20,353 bases of DNA from the NCBI GenBank assembly GCA_937877605.1, contig CALFJA010000105.1, positions 1-20,353 of the forward strand, written 5' to 3'. The notes below the pieces were generated by a model. The model saw nothing but the letters and a program-made list of their open reading frames with translations. It searched no databases and was not told where the DNA came from. The first letter of the stretch is position 1, and each line of letters starts with the position of its first letter. Position numbers and translations under genes: made by a program. Of the stretch, positions 8,810-16,500 are shown one piece after another. The stretch is from an uncultured Prevotellaceae bacterium (GTDB lineage Bacteria > Bacteroidota > Bacteroidia > Bacteroidales > Bacteroidaceae).

Positions 8810-8847
8810 GTGTGCTTTTGAAGGTAGCTTGTACCTTCGCAGCACAC
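8810..8847. repeat. Compound hairpin
   Basis: The outer stem GTGTGC (8810-8815) / GCACAC (8842-8847) encloses an inner perfect 7-bp stem GAAGGTA (8820-8826) / TACCTTC (8832-8838) with a 5-nt loop. An asymmetric internal loop separates the two stems. It is more regular than expected by chance and supports a structured RNA from this region, probably on the - strand. Confidence 0.6.
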
Positions 8848-9026
8848 TACGAGGAGTATATACTACACCCCGTGGAGTTACCCCTGCAATGTTTTTGATT
8901 AGCATTTCGATTGTGGTAATCTCGGAATAGCCAAAAACAAAGCGTCAGTAACGCCTTTCAATATGTAGTGCTCCACCCATCAGCATTTTCCACTCTTGGG
9001 AATTCACCATGTGGCGGATGCCATTA

Positions 9027-9034
9027 CAAAAGTA
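9027..9034 (-). promoter_or_regulatory. Putative -7 element for the leader/methyltransferase transcript
   Basis: On the - strand TACTTTTG matches TAnnTTTG. No TTG is visible at the -33 position, so this is a half-match. Transcription from here would give a leader of roughly 640 nt before the methyltransferase. Confidence 0.3.
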
Positions 9035-9117
9035 AATAAATTATGAAATGTAGAAAAATAAACAGGGGAAATTTGTCAAAATTATTTTTCCTTTCTAGCC
9101 TTTACTCGCATTTTTAT

Positions 9118-9125
9118 TAAATTTG
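9118..9125 (+). promoter_or_regulatory. Putative -7 element for the DUF4417 operon
   Basis: TAAATTTG matches TAnnTTTG and lies about 60 bp before the first start codon of the + strand operon. A TTTC rather than TTTG occurs near the -33 position. It forms a divergent pair with the element at 9027-9034. Confidence 0.35.
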
Positions 9126-9186
9126 TAAACCCATACGAATAGGATCCAGCACTAAAATATGAACACCCGAACTGCACTACAGCGAC

Positions 9187-9834
9187 ATGCAAAGGCTACT
9201 ATTAAGCAGGAACTATACGAAACACATGCATCTCATGGAGGGCATGACGTTTACAAACAGAAACCATTTTCCACAACTTGCGCCATATAATGGCAATGTG
9301 GAATTTGAGGTAATATCCTATTCAGATAGGAGAAAGCATGATGGCAAGAACCAGGCTTTACACTTCTTCTTGGATGATTATCGATTTAGGGATGCTATAT
9401 GGTGCAATCTTGATTATACCACCTATTCCATTCGGGACTATGATTATTATTTCACCCCAGACTTGTCATTGTGGGTTGACCTTCCAACCGATTTCTGTAA
9501 TAAGGAGAATATCTATAGGACAAGATTTGTTGGAGCATACTGGCAACTGTGTGGTTACAATGTTATTCCAACTGCAAGTTGGGGTAATGCCGATTCTTTC
9601 AAGTATTGCTATGAGGGCTTACCCGAAAACAGTATAATTGCGGTCGGTGGAATGGGACATCACCATTGTCGTGCTGCAGAAAGCTTGTGGCATTATGCCC
9701 TTCAGGAATTGGAAAGACAGAAACGCCCAACTCTGATTCTTATTTACGGCGACGAGGAAGATTTGTCGTTCTTGTCAACGCCTATGAAATTCATACCGTG
9801 TTTTATATCTAAAAGATTGAGAAATGGAAAATAA
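9187..9834 (+). CDS. DUF4417 family protein
   Basis: The protein has 215 residues and no assigned biochemical role. It resembles the DUF4417 family seen in phages, plasmids and other mobile DNA. The matching features are a central aromatic, acidic DYDYYFTPDLSLWVDLP segment, then RFVGAYWQLCGYNVIPTASW, a glycine-rich IIAVGGMGHHH turn and a C-terminal LILIYGDEED strand. The first 20 residues look non-conserved, and ATGs at 9226 or 9241 could be the true start. The next gene begins inside its last codons (11-bp overlap), so it heads a three-gene operon. The family assignment is from memory of the pattern and is moderately secure. Confidence 0.7.
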   Translation: MQRLLLSRNYTKHMHLMEGMTFTNRNHFPQLAPYNGNVEFEVISYSDRRKHDGKNQALHFFLDDYRFRDAIWCNLDYTTYSIRDYDYYFTPDLSLWVDLPTDFCNKENIYRTRFVGAYWQLCGYNVIPTASWGNADSFKYCYEGLPENSIIAVGGMGHHHCRAAESLWHYALQELERQKRPTLILIYGDEEDLSFLSTPMKFIPCFISKRLRNGK

Positions 9835-10216
9835 AAAGACCAAACTGATTGCGGAAGACGCAAGCCTTTTCAAAGATATGGAAGGTAAATATGTAAGTAA
9901 CGAAGAAAAAGAATTCTTCGAAAGAATGAAATTTAAGATTGAAAGTGAGCCAGCTCCTGCAAATGACTTAATAATGTCTAATCGCAATAACGACGATGGC
10001 ATTTATATTGTCAGATGCTACGACTACGAATTCCGTATTGGTTGCCATGTCGGTGAAGAATACAAGGAGGAATTCTATGCGATGGACTTTCATGATGCAC
10101 TTAATGTGAACCTACAAGAGTGTGGTTTCATTGACGAGAGCCTTTCTCTTCTTGAATGGTTGAGGAAGCGTAACTATAAGGGTGTCGAGTATAACCATAA
10201 TTTTGATTTGATGTAG
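9824..10216 (+). CDS. Hypothetical protein, middle gene of the DUF4417 operon
   Basis: I do not recognise this 130-residue protein. It is soluble and acidic, with no signal peptide or membrane segment. A charged N-terminal half (NEEKEFFERMKFKIE) is followed by a stretch GIYIVRCYDYEFRIGCHVG that looks like two beta strands, and a C-terminal helical part ending in a short Asn/Phe-rich tail. It overlaps the DUF4417 gene by 11 bp (ATGGAAAATAA) and ends 2 bp before the next ATG, so coupled translation of all three is likely. The tight linkage suggests a shared function. Confidence 0.75.
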   Translation: MENKKTKLIAEDASLFKDMEGKYVSNEEKEFFERMKFKIESEPAPANDLIMSNRNNDDGIYIVRCYDYEFRIGCHVGEEYKEEFYAMDFHDALNVNLQECGFIDESLSLLEWLRKRNYKGVEYNHNFDLM

Positions 10217-10218
10217 CT

Positions 10219-10764
10219 ATGGGAAGCGGAAAATTATATAATCCAGAAGGTGGTTTCAGCGAATACTTGTACACTACCGTTGGCGAAGCTGTTGTGATTA
10301 ACGGCTACCGTTGCAAAATCATAAAGAAGATCACTGACACTGATGATTACTTTGCAGGACTACCCAATTACTCCAACACATCAGACATTTATGTTGGATT
10401 AGGACCAGGCGAAGTTCCGCGACAAATGAAACTCTATAAAGATAGGCAACATGTTATGGATTTCGATTGGGGGCATGAACATACCAATAAGGGTGATGGG
10501 AAGGTCTTTCCCAAAGGGATAGTCCACGTCCAACGTTATTCAGGGTTATCCTTTGTCCAGCAATCCTTTTACCTCTTTGTCAAAATCAGAGTCTATGCGT
10601 TGTGTGGGATTAAAAAGTTTATATTCTTCCTCCGCTTTCTTGTCTGCCATCTCGCGGCTAATCTTTCCTTTGTCGGGCAACAAGGCATATTTTCTAAATG
10701 TCAGGAACTCGTTGACAGAAGCGGCAAACTGCTCCATATTGAATACATTCTCACGCTCGATTAG
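10219..10764 (+). CDS. Hypothetical protein with a run-on C-terminus
   Basis: The frame encodes 181 residues, but only about the first 108 look like a real protein. These are polar, with motifs YVGLGPGEVPRQMKLYKDRQ and FDWGHEHTNKGDGKVFPKGI and a final IVHVQRYS strand. From residue 109 the composition changes abruptly to Cys/Phe/Leu-rich, and this stretch is the exact antisense of the rhuM 3' end. The native stop therefore appears to be missing, probably lost at a recombination junction near 10540. The GHxHTN...FPKGxVHVQ pattern resembles C-terminal domains attached to polymorphic toxins or phage proteins, but I cannot assign a function. It starts 2 bp after the previous stop. Confidence 0.6.
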   Translation: MGSGKLYNPEGGFSEYLYTTVGEAVVINGYRCKIIKKITDTDDYFAGLPNYSNTSDIYVGLGPGEVPRQMKLYKDRQHVMDFDWGHEHTNKGDGKVFPKGIVHVQRYSGLSFVQQSFYLFVKIRVYALCGIKKFIFFLRFLVCHLAANLSFVGQQGIFSKCQELVDRSGKLLHIEYILTLD

Positions 10765-11583
10765 GTCTTCAATGTAATCAAAGTAGCCTGTTACGGCTCG
10801 TTCCAACTGACGGATTTCTTTTTCTGGCAAGTAGTTCTTTGCAACCTTTGTATCACTCAGTAATACACGACCTTCTGGCGCATGTTTCCATGTCTGCAAT
10901 CCCATATGGTCTTTGGTATGGTCAGCACGAGTATAGATAATTTCTGGTGCCGTTTGCCCAGTAATGGCATAGTGGAAACGATTTTGTACCATCTGATAGA
11001 ACTCTCGAGTCGTGGGTGAATTGCGGTCATAGTCATACGAACATTCGGCATAAATGTCTGTAATCTGCTGCCAGATGCGTCGTTCGCTGGCACGAATGCT
11101 ACGAACCCTCTCAAGTAATTCACGGAAATAATCCTTTCCGAACACTGCCGTTCCTTGTTTCAGCCTATCATCATCTAGGACAAATCCCTTGCGAATATAT
11201 TCATTCAGGATCTTTGTGGCCCAGATACGGAACTTCGTGGCACGGGCAGAAGAAACACGGTAGCCAACGGCAATAATGGCATCGAGAGAATAAAACGCTG
11301 CTTCACTTCTTTGTGTCTTGCCTTCGATGGCGCCATGCTGAGTGGTTATTTCCATTTTGGAAACAACCACTTTGGCATTCAGTTCTTCCTCATCAAAAAT
11401 ATTCTTCAGATGTTTGCTTATGGCAGGAACTCCTACGCCAAACAACTGAGCCATCGCTTTCTGTGTAGCCCATATTGTTTCATCTTTAATCACCACCTGT
11501 ACCTTGCCTTCTTCATCAGGCAGTTGGTATAAAATAAATTGTATTTCGTTGTTCATACTATATTGACTTATTAGATTCTCCAT
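10546..11583 (-). CDS. rhuM: RhuM family protein
   Basis: This 345-residue protein belongs to the RhuM family, first named from a Salmonella pathogenicity island and often found inside or beside Type I restriction loci. Its molecular role is not established. Family features are an N-terminal DNA-binding-like part (WATQKAMAQLFGVGVPAISKHL, shown here in two overlapping blocks WATQKAMAQLF and GVGVPAISKHL, resembling a helix-turn-helix), the strongly conserved block SLDAIIAVGYRVSS plus RIWATKILNEYIRKG, and a C-terminal region with IYTRADHTKDHMGL. A second ATG at 11556 could also be the start. It is the last gene of the - strand defence cluster, 68 bp after the ASCH gene, and converges on the run-on + strand gene, with 3' overlap. 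Confidence 0.88.
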   Translation of the reverse strand: MENLISQYSMNNEIQFILYQLPDEEGKVQVVIKDETIWATQKAMAQLFGVGVPAISKHLKNIFDEEELNAKVVVSKMEITTQHGAIEGKTQRSEAAFYSLDAIIAVGYRVSSARATKFRIWATKILNEYIRKGFVLDDDRLKQGTAVFGKDYFRELLERVRSIRASERRIWQQITDIYAECSYDYDRNSPTTREFYQMVQNRFHYAITGQTAPEIIYTRADHTKDHMGLQTWKHAPEGRVLLSDTKVAKNYLPEKEIRQLERAVTGYFDYIEDLIERENVFNMEQFAASVNEFLTFRKYALLPDKGKISREMADKKAEEEYKLFNPTQRIDSDFDKEVKGLLDKG

Positions 11584-11619
11584 CCTTCGTTTGGTAGATA
11601 ACGATTTGATAGTTCTCGT

Positions 11620-11643
11620 AAAAACAAGTTGGGGGTACTTGTT
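11620..11643 (-). terminator. Weak terminator-like hairpin between the ASCH gene and rhuM
   Basis: On the - strand AACAAGT (11643-11637) and ACTTGTT (11629-11623) form a perfect 7-bp stem with a 7-nt loop, and the 3' arm runs into a five-T stretch. The stem is A/T-rich, so termination may be partial. It would separate rhuM from the upstream operon. Confidence 0.35.
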
Positions 11644-11651
11644 GCATTTTA

Positions 11652-12077
11652 TTACTCTTCTAGTATTTCTACTCCCAGTTTACAACTCAAATTCTGAATG
11701 TCTTCTTTTAAGTACATGAATGACTGGGGAGCTCTCACAACTTCTTTGAGACATGTTAGCGGTCTAGGATTTTCAAGCTTATTTACAGATTTAAACTTAA
11801 TTGCATAGGCCACATTGCAATTTGCGAAATAGCTCATATAGAATTTTTTAGATATACCAGACTTTTCTTTTGTAATCTTCCACAACTCTTTTGGTGAAGT
11901 TTCTATAATAGATTCAATTTCTATTAAAGCCACTATCATTTTTACTGGAGCTGTTGCATAGACTACCATATATTGTATGTTAGATGGTACGAGTTTTCTG
12001 TACTCGTAAATCTTTTCCCCAGACAATATTTTCTCGACATGTTGAGGATGAATGGATATTAGTATATTATTGCTCAT
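11652..12077 (-). CDS. ASCH/PUA-like domain protein
   Basis: This 141-residue protein is a single ASCH-type domain. The opening ILISIHPQHVEKILSGEKI followed by EYRK is the classic ASCH start, a beta strand and helix ending at the G-x-K-x-x-E-x-R turn. ASCH domains are PUA-superfamily folds that bind RNA or modified nucleotides, and some are small nucleases or amidohydrolases. No catalytic set is obvious here. The start overlaps the end of the PIN-GNAT gene by 11 bp, so the two are probably made together. Because that neighbour ends in a PUA-like domain as well, the pair may act as one system. Confidence 0.82.
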   Translation of the reverse strand: MSNNILISIHPQHVEKILSGEKIYEYRKLVPSNIQYMVVYATAPVKMIVALIEIESIIETSPKELWKITKEKSGISKKFYMSYFANCNVAYAIKFKSVNKLENPRPLTCLKEVVRAPQSFMYLKEDIQNLSCKLGVEILEE

Positions 12078-13539
12078 ATCTTAGGGACACGTATTGTTCA
12101 TTACTTATCTGCCGAATACTCTGTATATTTCCTTTTATACCAACTTCAACAATCTTTTGATGTGGTATTTCCCTTTCCAATTCTATATATCTAAAGAGGA
12201 TAACTAGAGTCTTTTTCTGCAAAAAATCTTGAACTTCTGAAAATGTGTAAACTGTTCTCTTGGCAATAATGGGGAACACCTCATTTATATCTTCTGAAAA
12301 AAGAACACTCTCAACAATTCCTATACATTGGATGGATTTTTTATCTTTACTCCTGTAAAATAAGACGATATCCCCTTGCTTAATTGCTTTGATTCTTGAA
12401 TGGCAGAGATATGCTTTTTTTATCGTATTTCCTTGACAAGAATAGAGAGACTGATCCTTTTCAAACAACGAACCTTTCAGGCTGCTCAGATCAGGAAATA
12501 AATCCTCATGATATTTCGGTTTAATTGGTATAATGAATTTTTGGACTGAGTCGTTTTCCTTAAAGTAAGGATAATAACGAATTAAAGATTCAAGAGGTTT
12601 ACTACCATCGTCTTTCAACTTCATAGGTTTGATGTAAACTTCATCTTGTTTATAAATACCTAAATAATAGAAACCATACTCATGACATAATCCTACAAGA
12701 GTTTTTTGTTCTTCTCCATAAGTATGTAAGTACACCCAATCAAAATCGTTCTTCACACAATAGTCAAAAGCTATGTATAAGAGTCGTTCTCCTAACTTTT
12801 TACCCCTTGCGTTAGAATCAACTTTAAAAGTACATAGTTTCAAGATTTTTCCATGGACAGGCTCGCCATCGTCTGTCAATGGAATATCCTGTTCATGCTT
12901 GTATATACAGATTGCGACAACGGTTCCATTCTCGCTCTGGTCTTCAATATACCAACATGTACGTTGCTCTGATGCACATTTTTGATACCATTCATCAAAA
13001 CCTTCATATGATTGACGTAATGAATCGAAAAAGGATTGGCTTTTATCTATTTCATATAAGTGCCCCTCTTTAACTCCTGTATAACCAAATGTGATAGGGT
13101 CTTTTGTATAGCGTCGTAAGAAAAGTAGGAATTGCTCCAACCGATATACTTTATCCTGTATACCTATCTGTTGAGCCTTTTTATGTATCCCCTCGTCATT
13201 TGTGACCAAGAGATGAACAGCACCACGATATAAGGCAAATAAAACATTATTGTCAACTCGGTCGTTATCATTAGACTGAGATAATCCTAGTTTTAAACAA
13301 TCTTTTTCAGTTAATATGGGTGGATTGTCTATTTGAGAATACTGCTTCAATCTTGACAAAACGATTTTTTGCCTTTCTATATTTTTATCGCGTTTAATAT
13401 CTTCAAACTGTATAGGGTGAATATACAAACAATGTTGCTGTTCTGCGGATAGTTTCCGAAGTTCAGCAAAGGAAGAATCAAGAATTCTGCTTGTATCTTC
13501 CAATGGGATGATGATATTGGTATCTAAGAGTATATTCAT
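12067..13539 (-). CDS. PIN nuclease - GNAT acetyltransferase - PUA/EVE-like fusion protein
   Basis: This 490-residue protein reads as three domains. Residues 1-140 are a PIN-type RNase: MNILLDTN with D6, acidic E46/D47 in FEDIKRD, D93/D96 in NDNDRVDNN and D115 in LLVTNDEG, so the metal-binding set seems complete. Residues about 150-308 are a GNAT fold with the acetyl-CoA loop SNARGKKLGERLL (about 242-254) and the C-terminal strand pattern YGFYYLGIY. Residues about 334-490 form a PUA/EVE-like domain with QGDIVLFYRSKDKKSIQCIG. The gene starts 10 bp after hsdR and overlaps the ASCH gene by 11 bp. PIN and GNAT proteins are both known toxins acting on RNA or charged tRNA, and PUA-fold domains read nucleic acids. 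A defence or toxin role is inference. Confidence 0.8.
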   Translation of the reverse strand: MNILLDTNIIIPLEDTSRILDSSFAELRKLSAEQQHCLYIHPIQFEDIKRDKNIERQKIVLSRLKQYSQIDNPPILTEKDCLKLGLSQSNDNDRVDNNVLFALYRGAVHLLVTNDEGIHKKAQQIGIQDKVYRLEQFLLFLRRYTKDPITFGYTGVKEGHLYEIDKSQSFFDSLRQSYEGFDEWYQKCASEQRTCWYIEDQSENGTVVAICIYKHEQDIPLTDDGEPVHGKILKLCTFKVDSNARGKKLGERLLYIAFDYCVKNDFDWVYLHTYGEEQKTLVGLCHEYGFYYLGIYKQDEVYIKPMKLKDDGSKPLESLIRYYPYFKENDSVQKFIIPIKPKYHEDLFPDLSSLKGSLFEKDQSLYSCQGNTIKKAYLCHSRIKAIKQGDIVLFYRSKDKKSIQCIGIVESVLFSEDINEVFPIIAKRTVYTFSEVQDFLQKKTLVILFRYIELEREIPHQKIVEVGIKGNIQSIRQISNEQYVSLRYEQ

Positions 13540-13549
13540 TTATTTGAAG

Positions 13550-16500
13550 TCATGGTTCTATAAACACAGGCGTTCCCTTTTCATTGCCAGGATTTATCTC
13601 TATCAGCTTCTCTATTAGACGATGATTAGCCAAAAGGCTTAAATCTATGTCGAGTGGTTCTATAGAGAAAGTCATGTAACTTCTGCGAGGATTCTTGTTG
13701 GGATAGTCCATCGCTTTCAGTTCTTCCTTCCCCATCTCCTTATGTCCTGTAATAGTATAGGCAGACAGCTTGTCAGGTTTACCAAATTCATATAGGACCA
13801 ACAGGGATGTTCTTCCAAACATCTCTCTATGCTCTTCCATAGATCCCTTAGTCTTACCCAACCTTACATTATATATATTATGTGTGAGAATCCAGTCTTT
13901 CTGTTTCTTATTCTTGGTACATCCAACAAGGATGGTTTTATCTCCACCGAAGAAATCTATAATGTTCTGATCAAAGTGATTCCATTTGTAGCACTCAAAT
14001 GGCTCAGCTGCCATCATCATCCCTTCTTCTTCCTCAAATTGAGGATACATGGGGATGACATGTGTCTCTTTCACGGTCTCTTCTTCATCTTCCTGCTCAT
14101 ATTTCTTAAAGTTCTCTGCCTGCTCAAAGATTTCCTTGAACACCTCATCCTGAGGTACTGGCGGATAACCATGTTCTGCCAATATCAGAATCAAGTCCAT
14201 TTGTAGCTCAGCCCTGATGTCTGAACGATTAGCCCAATCAGTATATTTCGACTTGTCATCCACCATCTTCTTCACAGCAGCAGCCAGCGTCAGAAGTTTA
14301 TCTTCAGGATATTCAAAGCCGAACTTATGGGCTATCTCTTTCAAAATATCATAGAAAGCCTTTTCTTCGTAGGTAATACCTAAATCTTTGAACGACTTCT
14401 TCTCTTTGTTTACCTCCTTCAGCAGTTCTGCCATCTGCTTGGCTACTTCATTGAGCACTTCTTCGGCAAACACGGCATTGTCACTACGGTCATTATATCG
14501 CTGCACCAACGCATTCAGGCGCTTGGTGAAATCTACGCCCTTCATCTTATTGACCTTCTTGAAGTCAGTGATAACTGTCCGAAGCAACTTCTCCATCAGT
14601 TTAACTTTCGTATTGGGCAACTTCAGTTTCTCCAGCCTCGTCATGTAGTCTTCGCTCAGCAAGTCCAGGTCCTTTGTATTCGCATTCACCTGAGCCACTT
14701 CTTCCACTCCGTCCGACTTCAAGGCTTCTGCAATCATCTGACTTACCTTGCGGTTCATCTGCGAGGCATCGGGAGCATCTCCTTTTGTCAGTTTGTAGAT
14801 GATAGACCTCACTCCCGTAAAGAAATGGATGTCCTCACGATCCTTGTCAGTGATTGTCTCATTATTGGAACAGAGGTTGAAGGCAGATTTCAGTTTCTTG
14901 GCATGACCCATAAACTGGTTTTGCGTTTTCTCCGTAGCCTGCACGAACTCTGCCGCATGTTTCAAGCATTCCAACTGTTCCAATGGTGTACCCGTTGAGA
15001 ACTTGCTATAATCGAAGGTATGGAACATCCTGCGCAGGATATCCAACTCGTCTTTCACCATCGTCACACTCTGTTCGATGGTTTCCACGTTATCACCCAT
15101 ATCACCACCACCGGCATACTGTTTCAGCGCATTGTTCATGTTGCTCTTGATACCGATGTAGTCAACCACCAGTCCTTTGTCCTTACCTTCATACACACGG
15201 TTCACCCTCGAAATGGTCTGTACCAACGTGTGTTTCTGCAGCGGCTTGTCAATATACATCGTGTCGAGACAAGGCACGTCAAAGCCTGTTATCCACATAG
15301 ACACCACGATAGCAATCTTGAAGTTAGAGTCAGGGTTTTTGAAGAGCACATCAAGGGCTTTACGGTCTTCATCCGAACCAATCAATTCACGCAGTTTCGG
15401 ATCATCATCCTTCTCACGAGTCATCACTAATCGGATGCGCTCTACAGGTGTTTGGCCTTCCGAGCCAATTTTCTCTTCCCATTCAGGGCGCAAGGCAATA
15501 ATCTGTTTATACAGGTCATAGGCTATTTCGCGACAGGAGCATACAAACATAGCCTTACCGCAAACGGTACATCCTTCTTCTATTCGCTTTTCGTAGTGCT
15601 CAATGAAATCTTTTGCCACTACAGCTAAACGGTTCGGGTCACCCAGAATTTTGTTCATCTGCGTCACCGCCTTCTTGCTTTCCTCTATCTGATATTCATT
15701 GGCACCTTGTTCGGCACACTGCTTATAATATGCCTCTATCTCCTCCAGTTGTTTATGGTCGGCAAACACCTTGGCGGCTCTTCCTTCATAAACGATGCGA
15801 CGGGTTATGCCGTCAGCCACAGACTCTGTCATCGTATAGGAATCCACCACATCGCCAAACACATCTATCGTGGCATCAATCGGTGTTCCCGTGAAGCCCA
15901 CGTATGTGGCATTGGGCAACGAGTCATGCAGATATTTCGCAAAACCATAACTGCGTTTCACGCCTTTATCGGTAATGGTCACATTCTGTTCCACATTCGT
16001 CTGCGAACGGTGGGCTTCGTCAGAAATACAGATGATGTTGGCTCGATCAGACAAAAGGCTGATATCCTCGCTAAACTTTTGTATAGTCGTTAGGAATACG
16101 CCTCCACTCTTTCTTCCTCTTAACTTCTTGCCCAATTCTTCACGAGTTTCTACGTTTACCACTGTCTCATCACCAATGAACTGCTTGGCATTCACGAACT
16201 GTGCCGAAAGTTGGTCATCCAAGTCCGTGCGGTCTGTTATCAGTACGATGGTAGGGCTTGCCAAATGGCGACTGCGCATCAGCATACGGGTAAGAAACAG
16301 CATCGTCAGGCTCTTGCCACAGCCTGTTGCTCCAAAGTATGTTCCTCCCTTACCGTCTCCATGCAGGTTGATATGCGAGTGTTCCAAGATGTTCTCATAG
16401 AGCTTGTGTGTAGCGAAGAACTGCGGATAGCGGCATACTATCTTCCTTTCACTCTTCGAGGTGTCAGGGAAGAACACGAAGTCCTTCATCACGCTCAGCA

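Larger units (their letters stand above)
8429..9034 (-). promoter_or_regulatory. Gene-free, hairpin-rich putative leader of the Type II R-M operon
   Basis: About 600 bp separate the methyltransferase from the divergent DUF4417 operon, and no convincing gene lies in them. Inverted repeats are dense: 8430-8436 with 8492-8498, 8470-8480 with 8525-8539 (interrupted), 8663-8671 with 8724-8732, a compound hairpin at 8810-8847, and an imperfect hairpin around 8939-8958. A TAnnTTTG element at 9027-9034 could start a - strand transcript here. On that strand a 107-codon frame starting at 9010 is broken by one TGA. The region may be a structured 5' leader, an independent non-coding RNA or a degenerate small mobile element. 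Confidence 0.4.

Noticed and set aside
8687..8905. A 72-codon - strand frame taken as a real gene
   Set aside because: It is Arg/Lys/Val-rich, overlaps strong hairpins and has no ribosome binding site. I kept it only as part of the interrupted-frame observation.
8945..8947. TGA read as selenocysteine
   Set aside because: I see no SECIS-like element that can be argued for, and selenocysteine insertion is not expected in this group.
8400..9150. Possible tRNA, tmRNA, 6S RNA or RNase P RNA in the gene-free stretch
   Set aside because: I found no cloverleaf, tag reading frame or conserved RNase P core, so none of these can be named.
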